In this document: piece after piece, positions 11,163-23,202 of the stretch
Position numbering within the stretch: the stretch's first letter is position 1
Layout of the letters: every line of letters starts with the position of its first letter
NCBI RefSeq assembly: GCF_000213175.1
Contig: NW_009799101.1
Span: 3,423,236 to 3,487,235 of the forward strand
Origin: Neurospora tetrasperma FGSC 2508
Taxonomy: Eukaryota; Ascomycota; Sordariomycetes; Sordariales; Sordariaceae
Direction: 5' to 3'
DNA length: 64,000 nt
Program-made: the position numbers and the translations under genes
Notes under the pieces: model-generated
What the model was told of the DNA's origin: nothing
The model's database searches: none
The model's input: only the letters and a program-made list of their open reading frames with translations

Positions 11163-12645
11163 GGTGACGAAATGATTATCTAGAGGACACCTCTTTTGTC
11201 GATGATACGGGAAAGTCGAGGAGTTCTAGAAGAACAGGTAGTCGTGCAAAGCGCCGGTAAAGTGTTAGGCACACAAAGAGGGACCGGCGAAATCGTAGCG
11301 AGGGTGTTGATGAGGCTTCGTTGCTGGCGTCGTGGATGTTGCGATGCGAAAGCAGCTGGAAGCTATGACAAAAGTGTACGGGGCGGCGGCGGATTGAAGG
11401 CGGTCGGGCACACGCTACAAGGAAAGATGTCCATAGAAGGTTCAATGACCCACGCGAGCCCAGAAGTGCACTGCTGGCATGAACGATACGGCAGGCGAGG
11501 ACAGCGCTGGACTGGCCCCTGCGATAGTCTTGTGATTGTTGGCCTGGTAACTCAGGCATCCACACGTGACCTGTCTTTTTTCCTCCCGCTTTTTGCCTGG
11601 TGCACTGAGCGAGCATGGGGCAGTCAAGGGGGGGGGGAGCAAGACGGCCTGTTCAGGGGCAAAATCCCCGGCACAACCGCCCAAAGGCCCGTCACCGCCC
11701 AAAAGAAAGGAAGAAAATAAAAGAAAACAGCGGGAAAAAAGTACACTATCACACATGCACGGCCGCCTGCAGCTGCCAAAGCGACCGTAGCAACCGCATC
11801 AAGAAGCCATGCAGGTGGCATTGATGCAAGATTCAGGAGAAGGAGGGTTCCAGATGCCACCCGCTCAATCCGACAAATCTCCCGTCAAGACGCCGTCACT
11901 GTTCTCACCTGTAATCCCAGATGTTCATCGAAGAAATAGGTTCACTGAATTAAGCAAAGGAACACATTGGCTTGTTTTGAAAATTTTACTTCTTTGTTTG
12001 AGGTATGTAGGAGGATCTATAGTTATGTATAGACGAGTTTCCTTCCCAGCCTCAGCACTTGGTTGCATATGTCCCAACCAAGATATCAGCTCACAATCGC
12101 TGATACGGATTATTGCCAATCCGTTGCCATCCGTCCCGTCCCATTCCCATCCTCCCGTCGTCTCCAGAGGTCCCAAACTCCAAGACAGGTTCCGCAGGGT
12201 ATATCTACCCCCGGCCATCAAATCCGTATCTCCGCCTCTACAGAGAGTCCGATTGTGAACACGAGCGCTCTCAAAACCGCAGCGTGCCACGTAGAAAGTG
12301 GAAAAAGCAGAGCAAGCGCAGGCAGAGAAAAAAAAAAGAATATGTACAAAAACGTTAAGAAGAAAAGAACAAGAACATACAGAACATGTCCGCCCAGGCA
12401 CAGCCCACAGGAAGCCAACCCGATGCTCGCTTGCAACTTCGAGTATGCAATTATAATGAAACGGGTGGTACAAAAGGTGTAATCAATGAGCCGGGGGATA
12501 AAAGTGTAGATACCGAATGCCGGACGAGAGAAAGCCGCCGCCGCCAAACGTGGTAAACATCAAAAAAATGCCTCTCCAGTTGCCGTTGTAACCCAGGGTA
12601 TAATTCGCCATGTGAATGCTGATAAACGGCCCCCTGCCGCGAGTT
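11163..12645. other. Intergenic region upstream of sar1 and downstream of the acidic protein gene
   Basis: 1.5 kb that should hold the sar1 promoter and the long 3' flank of the minus-strand gene ending at 12646. ORFs of up to 182 codons on both strands carry no recognisable domain. No gene called. Confidence 0.65.
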
Positions 12646-14886
12646 TTAATAAGAAAGAACATAGTTGCCCTGGCCGATCTTGCCAGCCATTATTAGACCA
12701 ACTTCACGCATGCGCTCAGCACCTTGTCCTGGAGGAGGTCTCTTGGGCTGAGCCTTCTCCTTGCGGGCCCGGGTGCAATACTTTTGATAATACTTTTCTT
12801 TGCGCCTCTGGCGCTTCTCCTCCAAACCCTTGACAATGTCAATGGCACCCCGAACGTGAGTGTCTTGGGTGATGGTGCCAGCACGGGATCTGCGAGGCTG
12901 CTGCTTGTTGATGTGAGGGAACATGACAGGTCCCTTGGGCAGTGACTTGGTGAATGTCAGGCCCGGTCTGAATGCGAGTGACTTGAACGCAACGCCGTCG
13001 GCTCCCATAGCAGGAGAAGCACGGGGAGACTTTGCGGACAAAACAGGAGGCGGAGGTGATCTCATCCTGCGGGGAGAAGAGCGGTCGAAGAGGTTGCGAT
13101 CATTACGGCCGCGAGACTTCTTGGGGCAGAGAGAAAGACGCCTCTTGGGCGGAGGTGAGCGGCATCGCCTAGGCGAGTTCTGAGCCTTCTTTGCACGACC
13201 AATGCGGCCACGCTCCGAGTGTAAATCTTCCAACTGCCACATATCGTCTTCGCTATCGTCATTTCCGTGAGCGCTTTTGTTATACAACTCCTCCCCCTCA
13301 TCCTCAGGCTCCGAGGTGGGAAAGCTGGGATCAATGTCTTGAGGAATGAAGACGAGCTTGTTCTGCTTGCGGGCAGCCATGCGCTCCAAGTAAGCCGCCT
13401 CCAAGGGACGATCCTCATCCAAGGTACCGCAAACGAAATCTGTGCTGTCAGGCAAATCAGGGGTAGCGGGGCGGAAGTCACGAGTCCTAATCGTGTCGCG
13501 CCTCTTTAGAGCACGGCGAGCAACGTTGTTGCCGTCTGAGCCAGCAGATGAGTCAGAGGACTCGTCAACGGAACCCCGACGAAAAACAGGGGTAGCACCA
13601 GACAATGAAAGATCGGCAAGACCACCAGTAGTCCAAAGAACCAGGTCATCGTCATCCTCATCGTCGGACTCGCCGAACCCAATCTCGGAGTCGGTCTTGT
13701 AACCGTCAGACGCATCATCCCAGACAGAGACGGAGTGACCATCGCTGAGATCTTCGTCTTCGTCCTCGTCTTCGTTGTCGTCCTCATCGTCGTCCATGCT
13801 GTCCTCATCTTCGTCCTCATTATCGTCTTCCTCGTCCTCATCGCCGCCCGCCTCCTCCTCATCATTCTCGAGCGCTTCGCCCGACTGCATTGCTTCCTCA
13901 AGCTCGGCCTCTTCCTCAGCTTCCTTTCCGATCTTGCGAATAGCGAGCTCCTTCTTGAGCGTGTCGTCGATGGTAAGCTTAGGCTTGGAAGTCAAATCCT
14001 CGCGTATCCAGTCTTCTTCCTGAGGCTCATCGCTCGCGAACTCGTGGAAACGGGCACGCTCGCTCTGCAAATCTCCGAGCTGGGCAGTAAGATACTTCTT
14101 TGAAATAGTAGCCACAGAGCTTCTGCGAGACAGATTTTTGGGGCTCATTTCAAACAATTCCTTGAGTGGCGAGGTAACCGATGTTGGGAGCGGTGTAGCG
14201 GGACGGATAGGCTGAGTTGGCGAAGGCTGATCTCTCTGTGGATGGGGAGCACAAGCAAACTTGATGGTCGGTTTCTTGAGCGCTTCCTGAGTCTTTACTT
14301 CCTCCTTGACTGGCGTGGGCGGGGCGTGCGTCAATGTTTGATCGTTGACTGGGGGCTTGGCCGCGCAAGCGAAAGAGATGCATCGCTTCTTCTCTGGCGC
14401 CGGCGTGGCAGCAGCCAACGGGGCTACCTGGAGTCCTTCATCCATGACAGTGCTGGGCTTCGTGTCAGTGACTTTGGACGAGAGTCGGAAGGTGATACCG
14501 GTGCGACGTGGGCTCGGTGAAGTAGTACGAGGAGGGGTTGTGATTCCGGTATCGCAGGTGTAGTCGGCAGTCGAAGCCAGGCTGAAAGTGCTGGTGATGG
14601 AGCGTCTCCTTCCCAGTCGGCGTGGTTGATAATCAGACTCGGCATGGTCAGAGTCGGAGGGGTTATGAAGAGCCTTGGTCAACATGGACTCTTGGTGTGG
14701 GCTGCCCCTGCGAACGGGAGCGCGCTCAAAGTGTGGTGGCATGGGTAGCAATGTCGAATCCGGGGGTTCATCCGCATCGGTCTCCAAGTCTTCCTCTAAT
14801 GACGGCTCCACCATGACGGACTGGGACGTTGTCCACGCAAGGACATGTGATGCCGCGAGTTCGCGCGACATGCGTCGGTTCTCCAT
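12646..14886 (-). CDS. Acidic low-complexity fungal protein (possibly DUF2457 family)
   Basis: One long exon encoding 746 residues from the ATG at 14886; the open frame extends a little further upstream without an ATG. The protein is polar and mostly disordered: Ser/Pro-rich N-terminal third, repeated short motifs of the kind KKRCISFACA and TIKFACAP at about 165-225, then a very acidic Asp/Glu block at about 340-410 followed by SDGYKTDSEIGFGESDDED. The C-terminal third is basic, with clusters such as PPPKRRLSL and RRQRRKEKYYQKYCTRARK. This layout resembles an uncharacterised fungal family that I recall as DUF2457 (extensin-like annotations); that name is from memory and unconfirmed. Acidic block plus basic tail suggests a nuclear or chromatin-associated role, but this is inference only. 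No catalytic motif seen. Confidence 0.82.
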   Translation of the reverse strand: MENRRMSRELAASHVLAWTTSQSVMVEPSLEEDLETDADEPPDSTLLPMPPHFERAPVRRGSPHQESMLTKALHNPSDSDHAESDYQPRRLGRRRSITSTFSLASTADYTCDTGITTPPRTTSPSPRRTGITFRLSSKVTDTKPSTVMDEGLQVAPLAAATPAPEKKRCISFACAAKPPVNDQTLTHAPPTPVKEEVKTQEALKKPTIKFACAPHPQRDQPSPTQPIRPATPLPTSVTSPLKELFEMSPKNLSRRSSVATISKKYLTAQLGDLQSERARFHEFASDEPQEEDWIREDLTSKPKLTIDDTLKKELAIRKIGKEAEEEAELEEAMQSGEALENDEEEAGGDEDEEDDNEDEDEDSMDDDEDDNEDEDEDEDLSDGHSVSVWDDASDGYKTDSEIGFGESDDEDDDDLVLWTTGGLADLSLSGATPVFRRGSVDESSDSSAGSDGNNVARRALKRRDTIRTRDFRPATPDLPDSTDFVCGTLDEDRPLEAAYLERMAARKQNKLVFIPQDIDPSFPTSEPEDEGEELYNKSAHGNDDSEDDMWQLEDLHSERGRIGRAKKAQNSPRRCRSPPPKRRLSLCPKKSRGRNDRNLFDRSSPRRMRSPPPPVLSAKSPRASPAMGADGVAFKSLAFRPGLTFTKSLPKGPVMFPHINKQQPRRSRAGTITQDTHVRGAIDIVKGLEEKRQRRKEKYYQKYCTRARKEKAQPKRPPPGQGAERMREVGLIMAGKIGQGNYVLSY

Positions 14887-17800
14887 TTTGGTAGGCGAGT
14901 ACGAGTACTGGTGCTGGTACCGGTACAAAGTATTTGATAGGCGGGTTGAGTAGGTTCAAAGGTGTTTGCAAGAGTGTTGACGGTGAGGTGTGGTGGTTAT
15001 CGTGCTGGAGAGCGCTGCGAAGGGGAATGGCCAATCGTCAATGGATGGGTCTTCCCGACTTCGCGGGGTGTAAGTGAGGTCGGGAAGATGGTCGTCAGTA
15101 GATAGTTGAGGACTTGCGGTCAAGTCTTCCTAAAGCTCCGCGTAAGCAACGGATTAGGTTGGGCCCCTAGGGACCGGTTGGCTATGACTGCAAAGGCATG
15201 ATGAACGATCTATGGAAGGATGCAGGTTGAAGATTGGTGTGTGTTGAGTGGTTGTGTGGTTGTATCAAGGCAAGGCCCCTGATTATCAACGTGCTGCGTT
15301 GCGGCCGGCAATGAGACGGAGCCAACGCAAGAGCAAGTACACTATGTACGTAGCTTGGCTACTTTTTGGGGGGGGTAAGTGGTAGGCTGCGTCTGAGTTG
15401 TTGTGGATGACGTCTAAGTTGCCCAAGAGGTAGCCGCCGGAACCGTGGCGAAGAATGGGGAAACAAGAATAAGGTAACGTCTTCTAGAAGAGTTGCCAGG
15501 TTCTTGTCAGTGACGGGATGGAAGGAAAGGGTCCTCGGCAGATGTCGGGGAGGGAAGGCAAGGCGTGAAAGAAAGAAAAAGAAACAGAGAAAGCGCAAAG
15601 GCGATCAGCTGGCCGGTGGGCGGGAAAAGGCAAAAATATCAGGATGCGAGGACCAACAAACAGAAGGCACCGAAACGGAGGGATCGTGGAAATATCGAAT
15701 AAATGCAAGAGCCTGTCACGGTCCAGCAGGTGCCTGCTATGGAGTGCGGATGGGGGTGCGACTTGCGATTTTGGGGGTGGGGGAGGGGGGTGCACCACCG
15801 TGCACGGATGCCACTGGTTACGATGGATAGGGTACCACACCAAGAGCGGGCTTGCTCCAAATGGATGGAGCCTTCCCGGCTCTTTTGCAAGGTGTGCAGG
15901 TCTCCACAGGTACGTATCGTGGATTCATGTAGTACTACCGTACCTTCCCTGCCTCCGATAATAGGTCAACCGCCTCTCGCGAAATGGATGTCGTTGGGAT
16001 GTGGATGCGCGCACACGCAACTGGCGCGATGCTGCTGGTGGAATCCACGGCAGAGGGTCAACAAGGACCGAGCAACTAGAACTAGGGCACCACGGGCAGG
16101 ACAAGGGTGACCAGCTCCGAAAAGGAACGGGGAAGGCGGGCGAACGAACGATCGGGAAAGGCAGGCGTGGTAAGGGGATCAAAGCGACAGAAATTGAAGG
16201 TGCGTACCTCTTCAGAGGGATGATGTCCACGAAAGAAGCCAGCGCTGCGTAGGTAACTACACACCTCAGCATCAGCACACCAGTACATAGGTACCTCTAC
16301 GGACCCCAGGGTTCTGCAACCGAAAGAGACTTTGCGAGAGGGAAGCCGGAAAGGGCCAGGAAGAGGAGGAGGACCAACCACGCTAACTCAATTTCTGGTA
16401 GTCCGTGAGATGGCAGTGGGGCGCGGCGGCGTGGCTGCCAAATGATGCTGAGCGATTGCTCTCCAATTGCTCATGAATTTGCACTGCAAAAGGGCAATGC
16501 AGTGGACGTCGAGTGGGTCTTGGATCGCATGGATTGAGGCGCACACAGAAAGCCCACAGCCTTTTTTGCTGCTAGTGCTGAGCGTACCCAGACCCGAGCT
16601 CACGAAATACGGGCCGAGCACGAAAAGAAAAATTGAATGTTGGACTGAACAGGGGCAGGCCGCCGGCTAGGGATGCGCAATGGCGAGAAAGAAAATGGGG
16701 TCCCCAAACCCAGACCTTTCTCCTTCCGTTCTTGGTCCGGGTACCGAGTCCCAAGACTCGAGATCCCGGGTGGAAGGATTGGAGCAGAGCAAGATCGAAA
16801 ACAAAATGAAAAAGTTTTCGTTTTTGGGGTATGTGTGCGAGTGTCCGAGTTTGAGTGTGTGCGACCCTCCAGCTCCCTTCAAAGCAAGATTGATCTGAAT
16901 TTTTGCCGTGGTTCTGCGTGGGTGTGTCGCCGGTTCGGTAGCTTACACGGAGGTTCTCTGAAAGCCCTGGCCGTGGTTCCCTCGAGTTGAATGCGCACGG
17001 GAGAGAGATGAAAGACGAGTGAGAGCCTCATGTGTCCGGGCTCTTTGAGGTTCCTTATACGCCTCCAAGCTGCAACTACACCAATGATGTCCAAACTGGG
17101 TGTCAGGGCATCAACACGACGCTTTTTTTTTTTTTTGTGTCTTTCTCAACGCTTCTGTGGCCAAAATGGCTCTTTCTCCGCAGTAAACGGTGTGAATTAT
17201 GAGTACCGCCGCACCGCGCGGTCGAGATCGGCTACAGTACCTTCTCGCTTGCCGGTGTTTGTGTGTATTCAACCGGGCAAAAGGCGGGAGGCGTAAGCTT
17301 GTGATGGCCTTGTTGGGTGTTCGTGTGCCTGGTATGGCAACGCATACATGAGGCAGCTATAAGAAACCGGCCAATATCTGTCAACTACACGCACACCTAC
17401 CGACCACCACACGTGAAGTAGAGACTCGCCCCTACCTATCATCCCACATTCTGACATTTTGCTTCTGTCGCTCAGTGTCGCTCATGTGCTCTGATCCAGT
17501 CAGCTGGGGCTAAGTCCACACCATCTTCTCGTCCACACGTTGCAACGGACCAGCGCATGATGGCAGTCAGTCACAGCTGACCATCACACAAAGAAATATG
17601 TAAAACACAAAGGGTGAGAATGATCATCCATCGCAAAAGAAGGTAGGGGTCGTCCCCGTTACACCAAAGGGAAGCCCGGCGAACGCGGCGGCGGGAAGGC
17701 GGCGGCGGCGGACACTCGCACACACGCGCAGACACGGGTGTAACGGCTTTGTCTTGGGTGTCTTGGACTCTTGGCACCTTTGCAAAGCTTTCGTTGCCAA

Positions 17801-20800
17801 ACTGAAGCTCCTTTGCCAAGCCTCCCACGTTTTGTGCTTGGCTTTGTCTTCTTGCTGTCACTGCCGTTTGAACTCGCTTTCATCAGGACAGCAGGTGTAC
17901 CGGAGGGGGGTCTCCTTTGTCTATCTCTGTGATATCCACTGAAGAAGAGGTCGGGAACAAAAGATCAGCTCTCTTGGCCATCATCCAGCGCGCAATTGTT
18001 GATGGGACATGGCCCGCTGCGTGGGAGACGCTTTGTTGGCAGATTCTGATCTCGTTGATTGAATCTTTTTTCCCATTGGTTCCAGTGGATGAATGGAGCT
18101 GAAACGGAGCCTGCTGGAACTTCGGATTGGAGCACTTGTCTTTCTGGAGTTAGTTTCTCAATGAGAGTGGGACTCACACTGGTACGTATCGCCGGGATAC
18201 CGTTCTTGCCGTTCACGGGCCAAAGACCCAGGAGAAGGCCGAAAGAAGTTCAGAATATCAGGGTATCCAGGGGCGCAGGGGGTCAAGGGGCAGGGGGGGG
18301 TCTCCGACTTAACCGGAGGAGGTCGGATCGGGTCCCTCTTCTCTGAACCGGCTGGGCTCCATCATGGAGCCGCTTCGTCCTTGTGGCACCTGTAACTGGC
18401 ACACACACTCACAATGGCACTTCCACCGTTGTGTGATAACAGCCAAAGATCAGCTGTGATTCCATGAGCCAAGCATGGCCAAGAGAACCACGACTCGGGA
18501 CATTTGTTCCACCTATTGAGAAGACGGTAAAGAAGGCAGGCAACGACCGTAGTCTGAGTTTCGCTGTTCAGGAGCCCTGTTCAGAAGGTGGACAACGGAG
18601 GACTTCAAATACAACGGAAGCTGGTAGGGGATGCTGTCCGGTGTCGAGCTCAACAACGGCGGGTAAACTCTGAACCCTTCAGTTTGAGAACGAAATGCGG
18701 CAGACAGGAATGCATCCAATCATGTCCACGCCAATTTCTGACCTCCCTCCGGGCACCGCAACTGCAGCGAGCAGGCAATGGTACAGTACTGTAGGCGAGT
18801 AAAAGACAGGCTATCCACAGCTACCGTAGCACTGCCAACCATCCCATGTTTCTTGCGAGAGAGTTCGTGCACGCCCTATACCGGGCTTGGGAACTAGTGA
18901 TCGACTTCGTCATTCTTCGACGATTCAAGTTTCTTGTGTCCTGGATTGTGCGCGTGGTTATAAATCTCCTGACAGCACTTCATGCTATACTGATGCGCGG
19001 CTGTTGGGCATCCGGACATAAGCTCGATCTTTACACCCGCGTTATGCGCGGCGTCAGCCTTGGATTGTAGTGACGAAATGTCAGTCCTTCGCCATCAGCA
19101 GGTTTTGCACAGTTGAATCTAAGGACCCCCCTTTACGTTTGTTTTTGTAATACTGTAGGGACCTCGGCACGAGCAGGAGACTACTCTACTGTTGTACATA
19201 GTGCAGTAAAATCTCTCTACAGGGACTCCCTTCACTCGCCAGCTTCGCCGTAGACCTTGCAGCGAGGTGTTCGATTTTTTTTTTCCGCATCTCCATCCTC
19301 TTTTGAAGGGGGGGTGGGGGGGCAAAATGCTTCGGAAGCTTGATGCTGGTAGCTGGAAGGTACTAGTGTATACCCCAAGAACATTTTCGTGTGAGGTAAG
19401 GATGAGTGTCAAATGATTCGCGTTAGGGTCCCACCTACCGTACGCCAAATAAACAGAAAAAAAAAGAAGAAAAAAGTAACAGGCCAACTCACTACCGATA
19501 CCTCGTTTCCGGGTGTCGTACACGTACATAGTAGGCGGATTGCCGACAAGACAGTCACCTGCAGAAGGCTTGCAGCTCATCCTTTGCCTGATATAGATGG
19601 AATGGGTAGGGCTTCGTGAACCACAAGCTTAGAATTCAGAGATGTCGGTGTCTGTCATCCCATCCCGGAAAGAATTCCCCTATGCGGCTGTCCGTCGAAA
19701 GCAGAAGGGGGGGGGGGGGGTTGAGGGTATGGCTGACATGCAACATCATGAACATTCCGCATCTTCAGCTTTAGCCTCACTAGCGAGCCTATCGTTGGTG
19801 GCTTTTCCTACATTCGGCCCATAAGCACCAATCTTACCCCATCTCATATGTCGACAGAACAGAGTACACTCCATGTAAGCTCAAACTCTTGTGGACCCCT
19901 ATACATAGTGTACTAGAGGCACGATAGGCAACCGCGGCCGTAGTGTGCGATGAGGAGCGTTGGGAGGATCACGGAAGAGGATACCAACGGACAAAAGGGA
20001 ACTGATGCCCATTCTGATGTCCACTTTGATCGTGGAACTTGTCATCATCAGATTCGGGTTCAGCGACCGTAGCGGCGTCTTTGAGAAAGTTGTAACCCAC
20101 TGCTCTTTTGGTACGCTTCCTTCTCGCTTGTCCACGCCACGGCTCCTCTGGCTGGGAGGAGCTCTGGATGTGGAGGCTGACCCCGTCACACATTGACGTT
20201 TGTTTAATGAACGTTACACTTGACTTTGGGGGTGGACACTGGCGATGTGACTCTCCGCCCCACTACGTGCTGCGCGTATACCAAGAACGACTAAGCCGCC
20301 GGCCGCTGCTCAACGCTAGTCTGCGTGGGACTGACTCTGACTGTGACAGCCACATCCCGAAGGTGTTGTTGCTGTTGTGGTTCATATTCGTCCAATTGCT
20401 TGTGCTGAAGCGAAAGGATGGATGCGTCGGTGCACAACGCAAACCATTGCGGGCACCAGTCATCCCGAAGCTCAACGCGGCCAATCAGTCAGCACTGCGA
20501 ATAACGTTAGGAATGGTGTCAGTTGTTGTGCTTTGATGGAAAAGGCACCCCACGCTCGCTTGACGGGAGAATGAAACGAGACACCCGGTATGGGACCTGA
20601 CCCCGCATTTTGAATACATCGCATGGCCGGAGATTTTGGATGATGAAGACAGATTTGGAAATTCGAAGGGAGATCAGACGGCCCGATCAGACAGGACCAG
20701 ACGATCAGGTTGCGCGATAAGTGTTCCTCAGCCTCTTCCGAACCCGCCATGTTGAGGACAGGCTAAGCTGCCAATCCTGTTTCGCCGACCACCGCTGATC

Positions 20801-22312
20801 AGATGGCTTACGTTTGTTTGATGAGCAAGCAGCGAATTTCCAGAAGTGTGCCATGCGCTCGGCAGGCGCTTTGAAGGGCTGGCCAAATCTAACTCCTTCG
20901 ATAAGAGCGCGTTCCGACATTTTAGGGCGGTGAAGCAAAAAACTGGATCTTGTGTTACCGCACCGGTTGGATGGCGTTGGATGTCAGAGAAACGACTGCT
21001 CCTGTCCAACGAAGTGTGAAAGCGTCAGTATCTCGAAAGAGCCAGAGACCCCCGATATCAGAAGGAGACTTCCGAAGGACCCTATCCATTTCACTTCGGT
21101 CCGTGATCACATTGAACCCACATTTCCAGTTGTCTTTTGTGACCTCATGTTGCTTCGTTACTCGGAGGCAACCGAATCAGGTGTCGATCCTAGGGTAGCG
21201 AATTTCACTTGAGGCGCGAGAAGCAAGCGCTTCTTGGCAGAGCTGTTATAGTCAGCAACCAACTTGAAAGGCCCATTTGTTGAACTACACCATACGCTAC
21301 CCATCTGGTGACGCCTCGCTGTCGGGTCTATTGAAAAGATTTTGATATTGCGGCCGCGAGACAAACCGGCCCTTTTGCGCGCTTGGCTGTGATGGTCTTT
21401 CTCGCAAGGCGATAAAGTTGGCAGAAGCAGCTTTTTGGCGATGAAGTGGTTGGCAAAGGCATGGGAGGATACGTTAAGCGTGCGGCTCGCATGGTCTGAC
21501 TTGTGCATAACACTCGCATTCATCCATGCCAAAAGCAGGAAAGGTCGGTCTTGTCGGGGGAAGATCGACCTTGTAGTGTTGCGTATTCCGGGTCGAATTT
21601 GGTGATTCCTGGTCATTTTGACTCTCTGTGGTTGGACCCGACCCCTCCTCATTAGCCCTATGGACCCTTGGTGCAATATGTACATAGCTGCATGAGAATC
21701 TCGGTCGTTGTCCGATGGCATGCGATTGCAATGGCGTAAATGGATACCAATGAGGGATTAAGAGATAGGCCACGGGGTCCAATGTGCGCTCACCATGGGA
21801 ATCAGCGCTGTGGTTTGCGACATGATGGTCTTTGTTTCGGTCCATCCAACACCTATGGGAGCATGGGCAAGCTGGAGGTGTTCGGTGACAGGCGTCATGA
21901 AGCCATCAGGAATCGGAGACCGGGCAGCCAAAGCATCCGTCATGAGCCCAAGGTTTCAAGCGCTGACACACCTGGGACGTCTAAACGAATTATCAGCCCA
22001 AAACTTGAATGAAGTTTAACTTGCCGGTATTGACGTGCTGAGGTCTTTTTCAGGTCGCACCGCATACAATATGCGCTTGAGGTTATTTCATGATCTGCAA
22101 ATCCTGGATGGAAATCTAGAACAATGTGAAGATGCAAAGACGACTGGCTGTGAAAGTGAGAAACGACATGGCAGTTTTGAGATGTGTCGTCGCGGCGATG
22201 CCCCTGGTGTTGGGTGAATTTTCATGATGTTAGCGGCCAGTGAGGTGAGCCAAAGGCCAGGCAGGACAGCCGATACAACTGAAATTCGCGAAACGGAGCC
22301 ATTGGGACCTTG
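14887..22312. other. Gene-poor region, about 7.4 kb
   Basis: No gene can be supported between the acidic-protein gene and the MITE. It begins with the promoter of the minus-strand gene. Many overlapping ORFs of 60-190 codons occur on both strands without domains or consistent splice context. The two least unlikely are a hydrophobic 74-codon ATG ORF at 18846-19070 (+) and a 187-codon frame at 21158-21721 (-); I would not call either. Base composition stays mixed, so this is not an AT-rich RIP-degraded relic block. It could be large regulatory space or contain non-coding transcripts. Confidence 0.6.
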
Positions 22313-22322
22313 GTTGGGGAGC
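22313..22322. repeat. Target-site duplication, left copy of MITE
   Basis: The 10-bp sequence GTTGGGGAGC directly abuts the left inverted repeat and recurs exactly at 22660-22669 beside the right one. Confidence 0.85.
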
Positions 22323-22385
22323 GGGATGGATAAAGTGACCGTATGCCCTGATAATGTGACCGTATACTAACTAGAAGGGGACACC
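22323..22385 (+). repeat. Left terminal inverted repeat of MITE
   Basis: 63 bp, starting GGGATGGATAAAGTGACC. Pairs with 22597-22659 in inverted orientation. Confidence 0.9.
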
Positions 22386-22596
22386 ACACACCGAATCTCC
22401 AGCAGATGTGAGCCGCACCAAAATTTGACAATAAGTAACATAGTCATACATTTGCAACTCCAATGCAGTTTTGAAATGGGATAGCCAAGATCCTACCGAA
22501 ATACTCTTTTTTATTATACTGCGCGAAACGGCTCTATGAGGGCACTGGTAGCTCGTCGTTACCTTGCGCGTATAAGACTCGCGATCTGTACCTCTG

Positions 22597-22659
22597 GGTG
22601 TTCCCTTCTGGTTAGTATACGGTCACATTATCAGAGCATACGGTCACTTTATCCGCCCC
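22597..22659 (-). repeat. Right terminal inverted repeat of MITE
   Basis: 63 bp; its reverse complement starts GGGGCGGATAAAGTGACC. Differs from the left arm by five transitions only. Confidence 0.9.
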
Positions 22660-22669
22660 GTTGGGGAGC
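22660..22669. repeat. Target-site duplication, right copy of MITE
   Basis: GTTGGGGAGC, an exact copy of the left flank at 22313-22322. Confidence 0.85.
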
Positions 22670-23202
22670 TTCAGTTGCAGACTGCAGCGGTCCGTCAGTT
22701 TCTCGCCGTCGCTCTGTTCGGAATGAGTGGTTCGTGCTCCGCTGCTGTCAAACGTGGCATGGGGCGTAGTATGTCGAACAATGTGGATTTGCTTGGACGA
22801 AAGCTTCGATAGAACGATAAAGGTAAGCTGCATAATCTCTTGGCGCGTGAAATGTGAAGTCGGTGTGTCATCTCCTTTTTGTTGCATCATCGAAAAACGG
22901 GAGTTTCCGCAGAGCCAAGAACCATCCCGACCGTGCCCGACGTCAAGGTTCTTTTGCCAAGCTTTTGCCTGGTGCTTCGCTGGAAGACAAGCTCCCTCCA
23001 GGGCAGTGCTCGAGGTGCTGCTGAAGCTCTCAGAAGACGGGCCCCGCACAAACATTATTCCTTGTCCCCGGTTCCCGGCTAAGCGAATTTGAGGTCGGTA
23101 CTCCATACTAGCATTGGGCCATTGGCAAAACTGCTTGACGATACGGAACGACCGATCGCGACAACGACGACGGCCTGCCCTCAATTGAGACCGCATATCA
23201 CC
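22670..23202. other. Promoter and 5' leader region of ATP synthase delta gene
   Basis: About 530 bp between the MITE and the ATG. No other gene seen; a minus-strand frame running through it into the MITE arm looks like chance. Confidence 0.65.

Larger units (their letters stand above)
22323..22659. mobile_element. MITE with 63-bp terminal inverted repeats (Mutator-like or hAT-like DNA transposon derivative)
   Basis: A 337-bp non-coding element. Left arm 22323-22385 and right arm 22597-22659 are inverted copies matching at 58 of 63 positions. All five mismatches are transitions (C/T or G/A), as expected from RIP or cytosine deamination. A 10-bp direct repeat flanks it, fitting a target-site duplication of Mutator-like elements (9-11 bp). 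If the terminal base is counted differently it could be 8 bp, as in hAT elements. Each arm carries GTGACCGTAT twice, 21 bp apart (22335-22344 and 22356-22365 in the left arm), which may be transposase-binding sites. The 211-bp interior has no ORF of note, so the element must be non-autonomous. It lies 543 bp upstream of the ATP synthase delta start codon. Confidence 0.88.

Noticed and set aside
13735-14103. Hydrophobic plus-strand ORF resembling a membrane protein
   Set aside because: It is the antisense shadow of the acidic Asp/Glu block: GAC/GAG read backwards gives Val/Leu/Ser/Phe.
18846-19070. 74-codon hydrophobic ATG ORF
   Set aside because: Protein-like in places but isolated, without recognisable family or neighbours; below my threshold for calling a gene.
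21158-21721. 187-codon minus-strand ORF in the gene-poor region
   Set aside because: No domain, no hydrophobic or targeting pattern, no flanking splice signals; frames of this length occur by chance in this mid-GC sequence.
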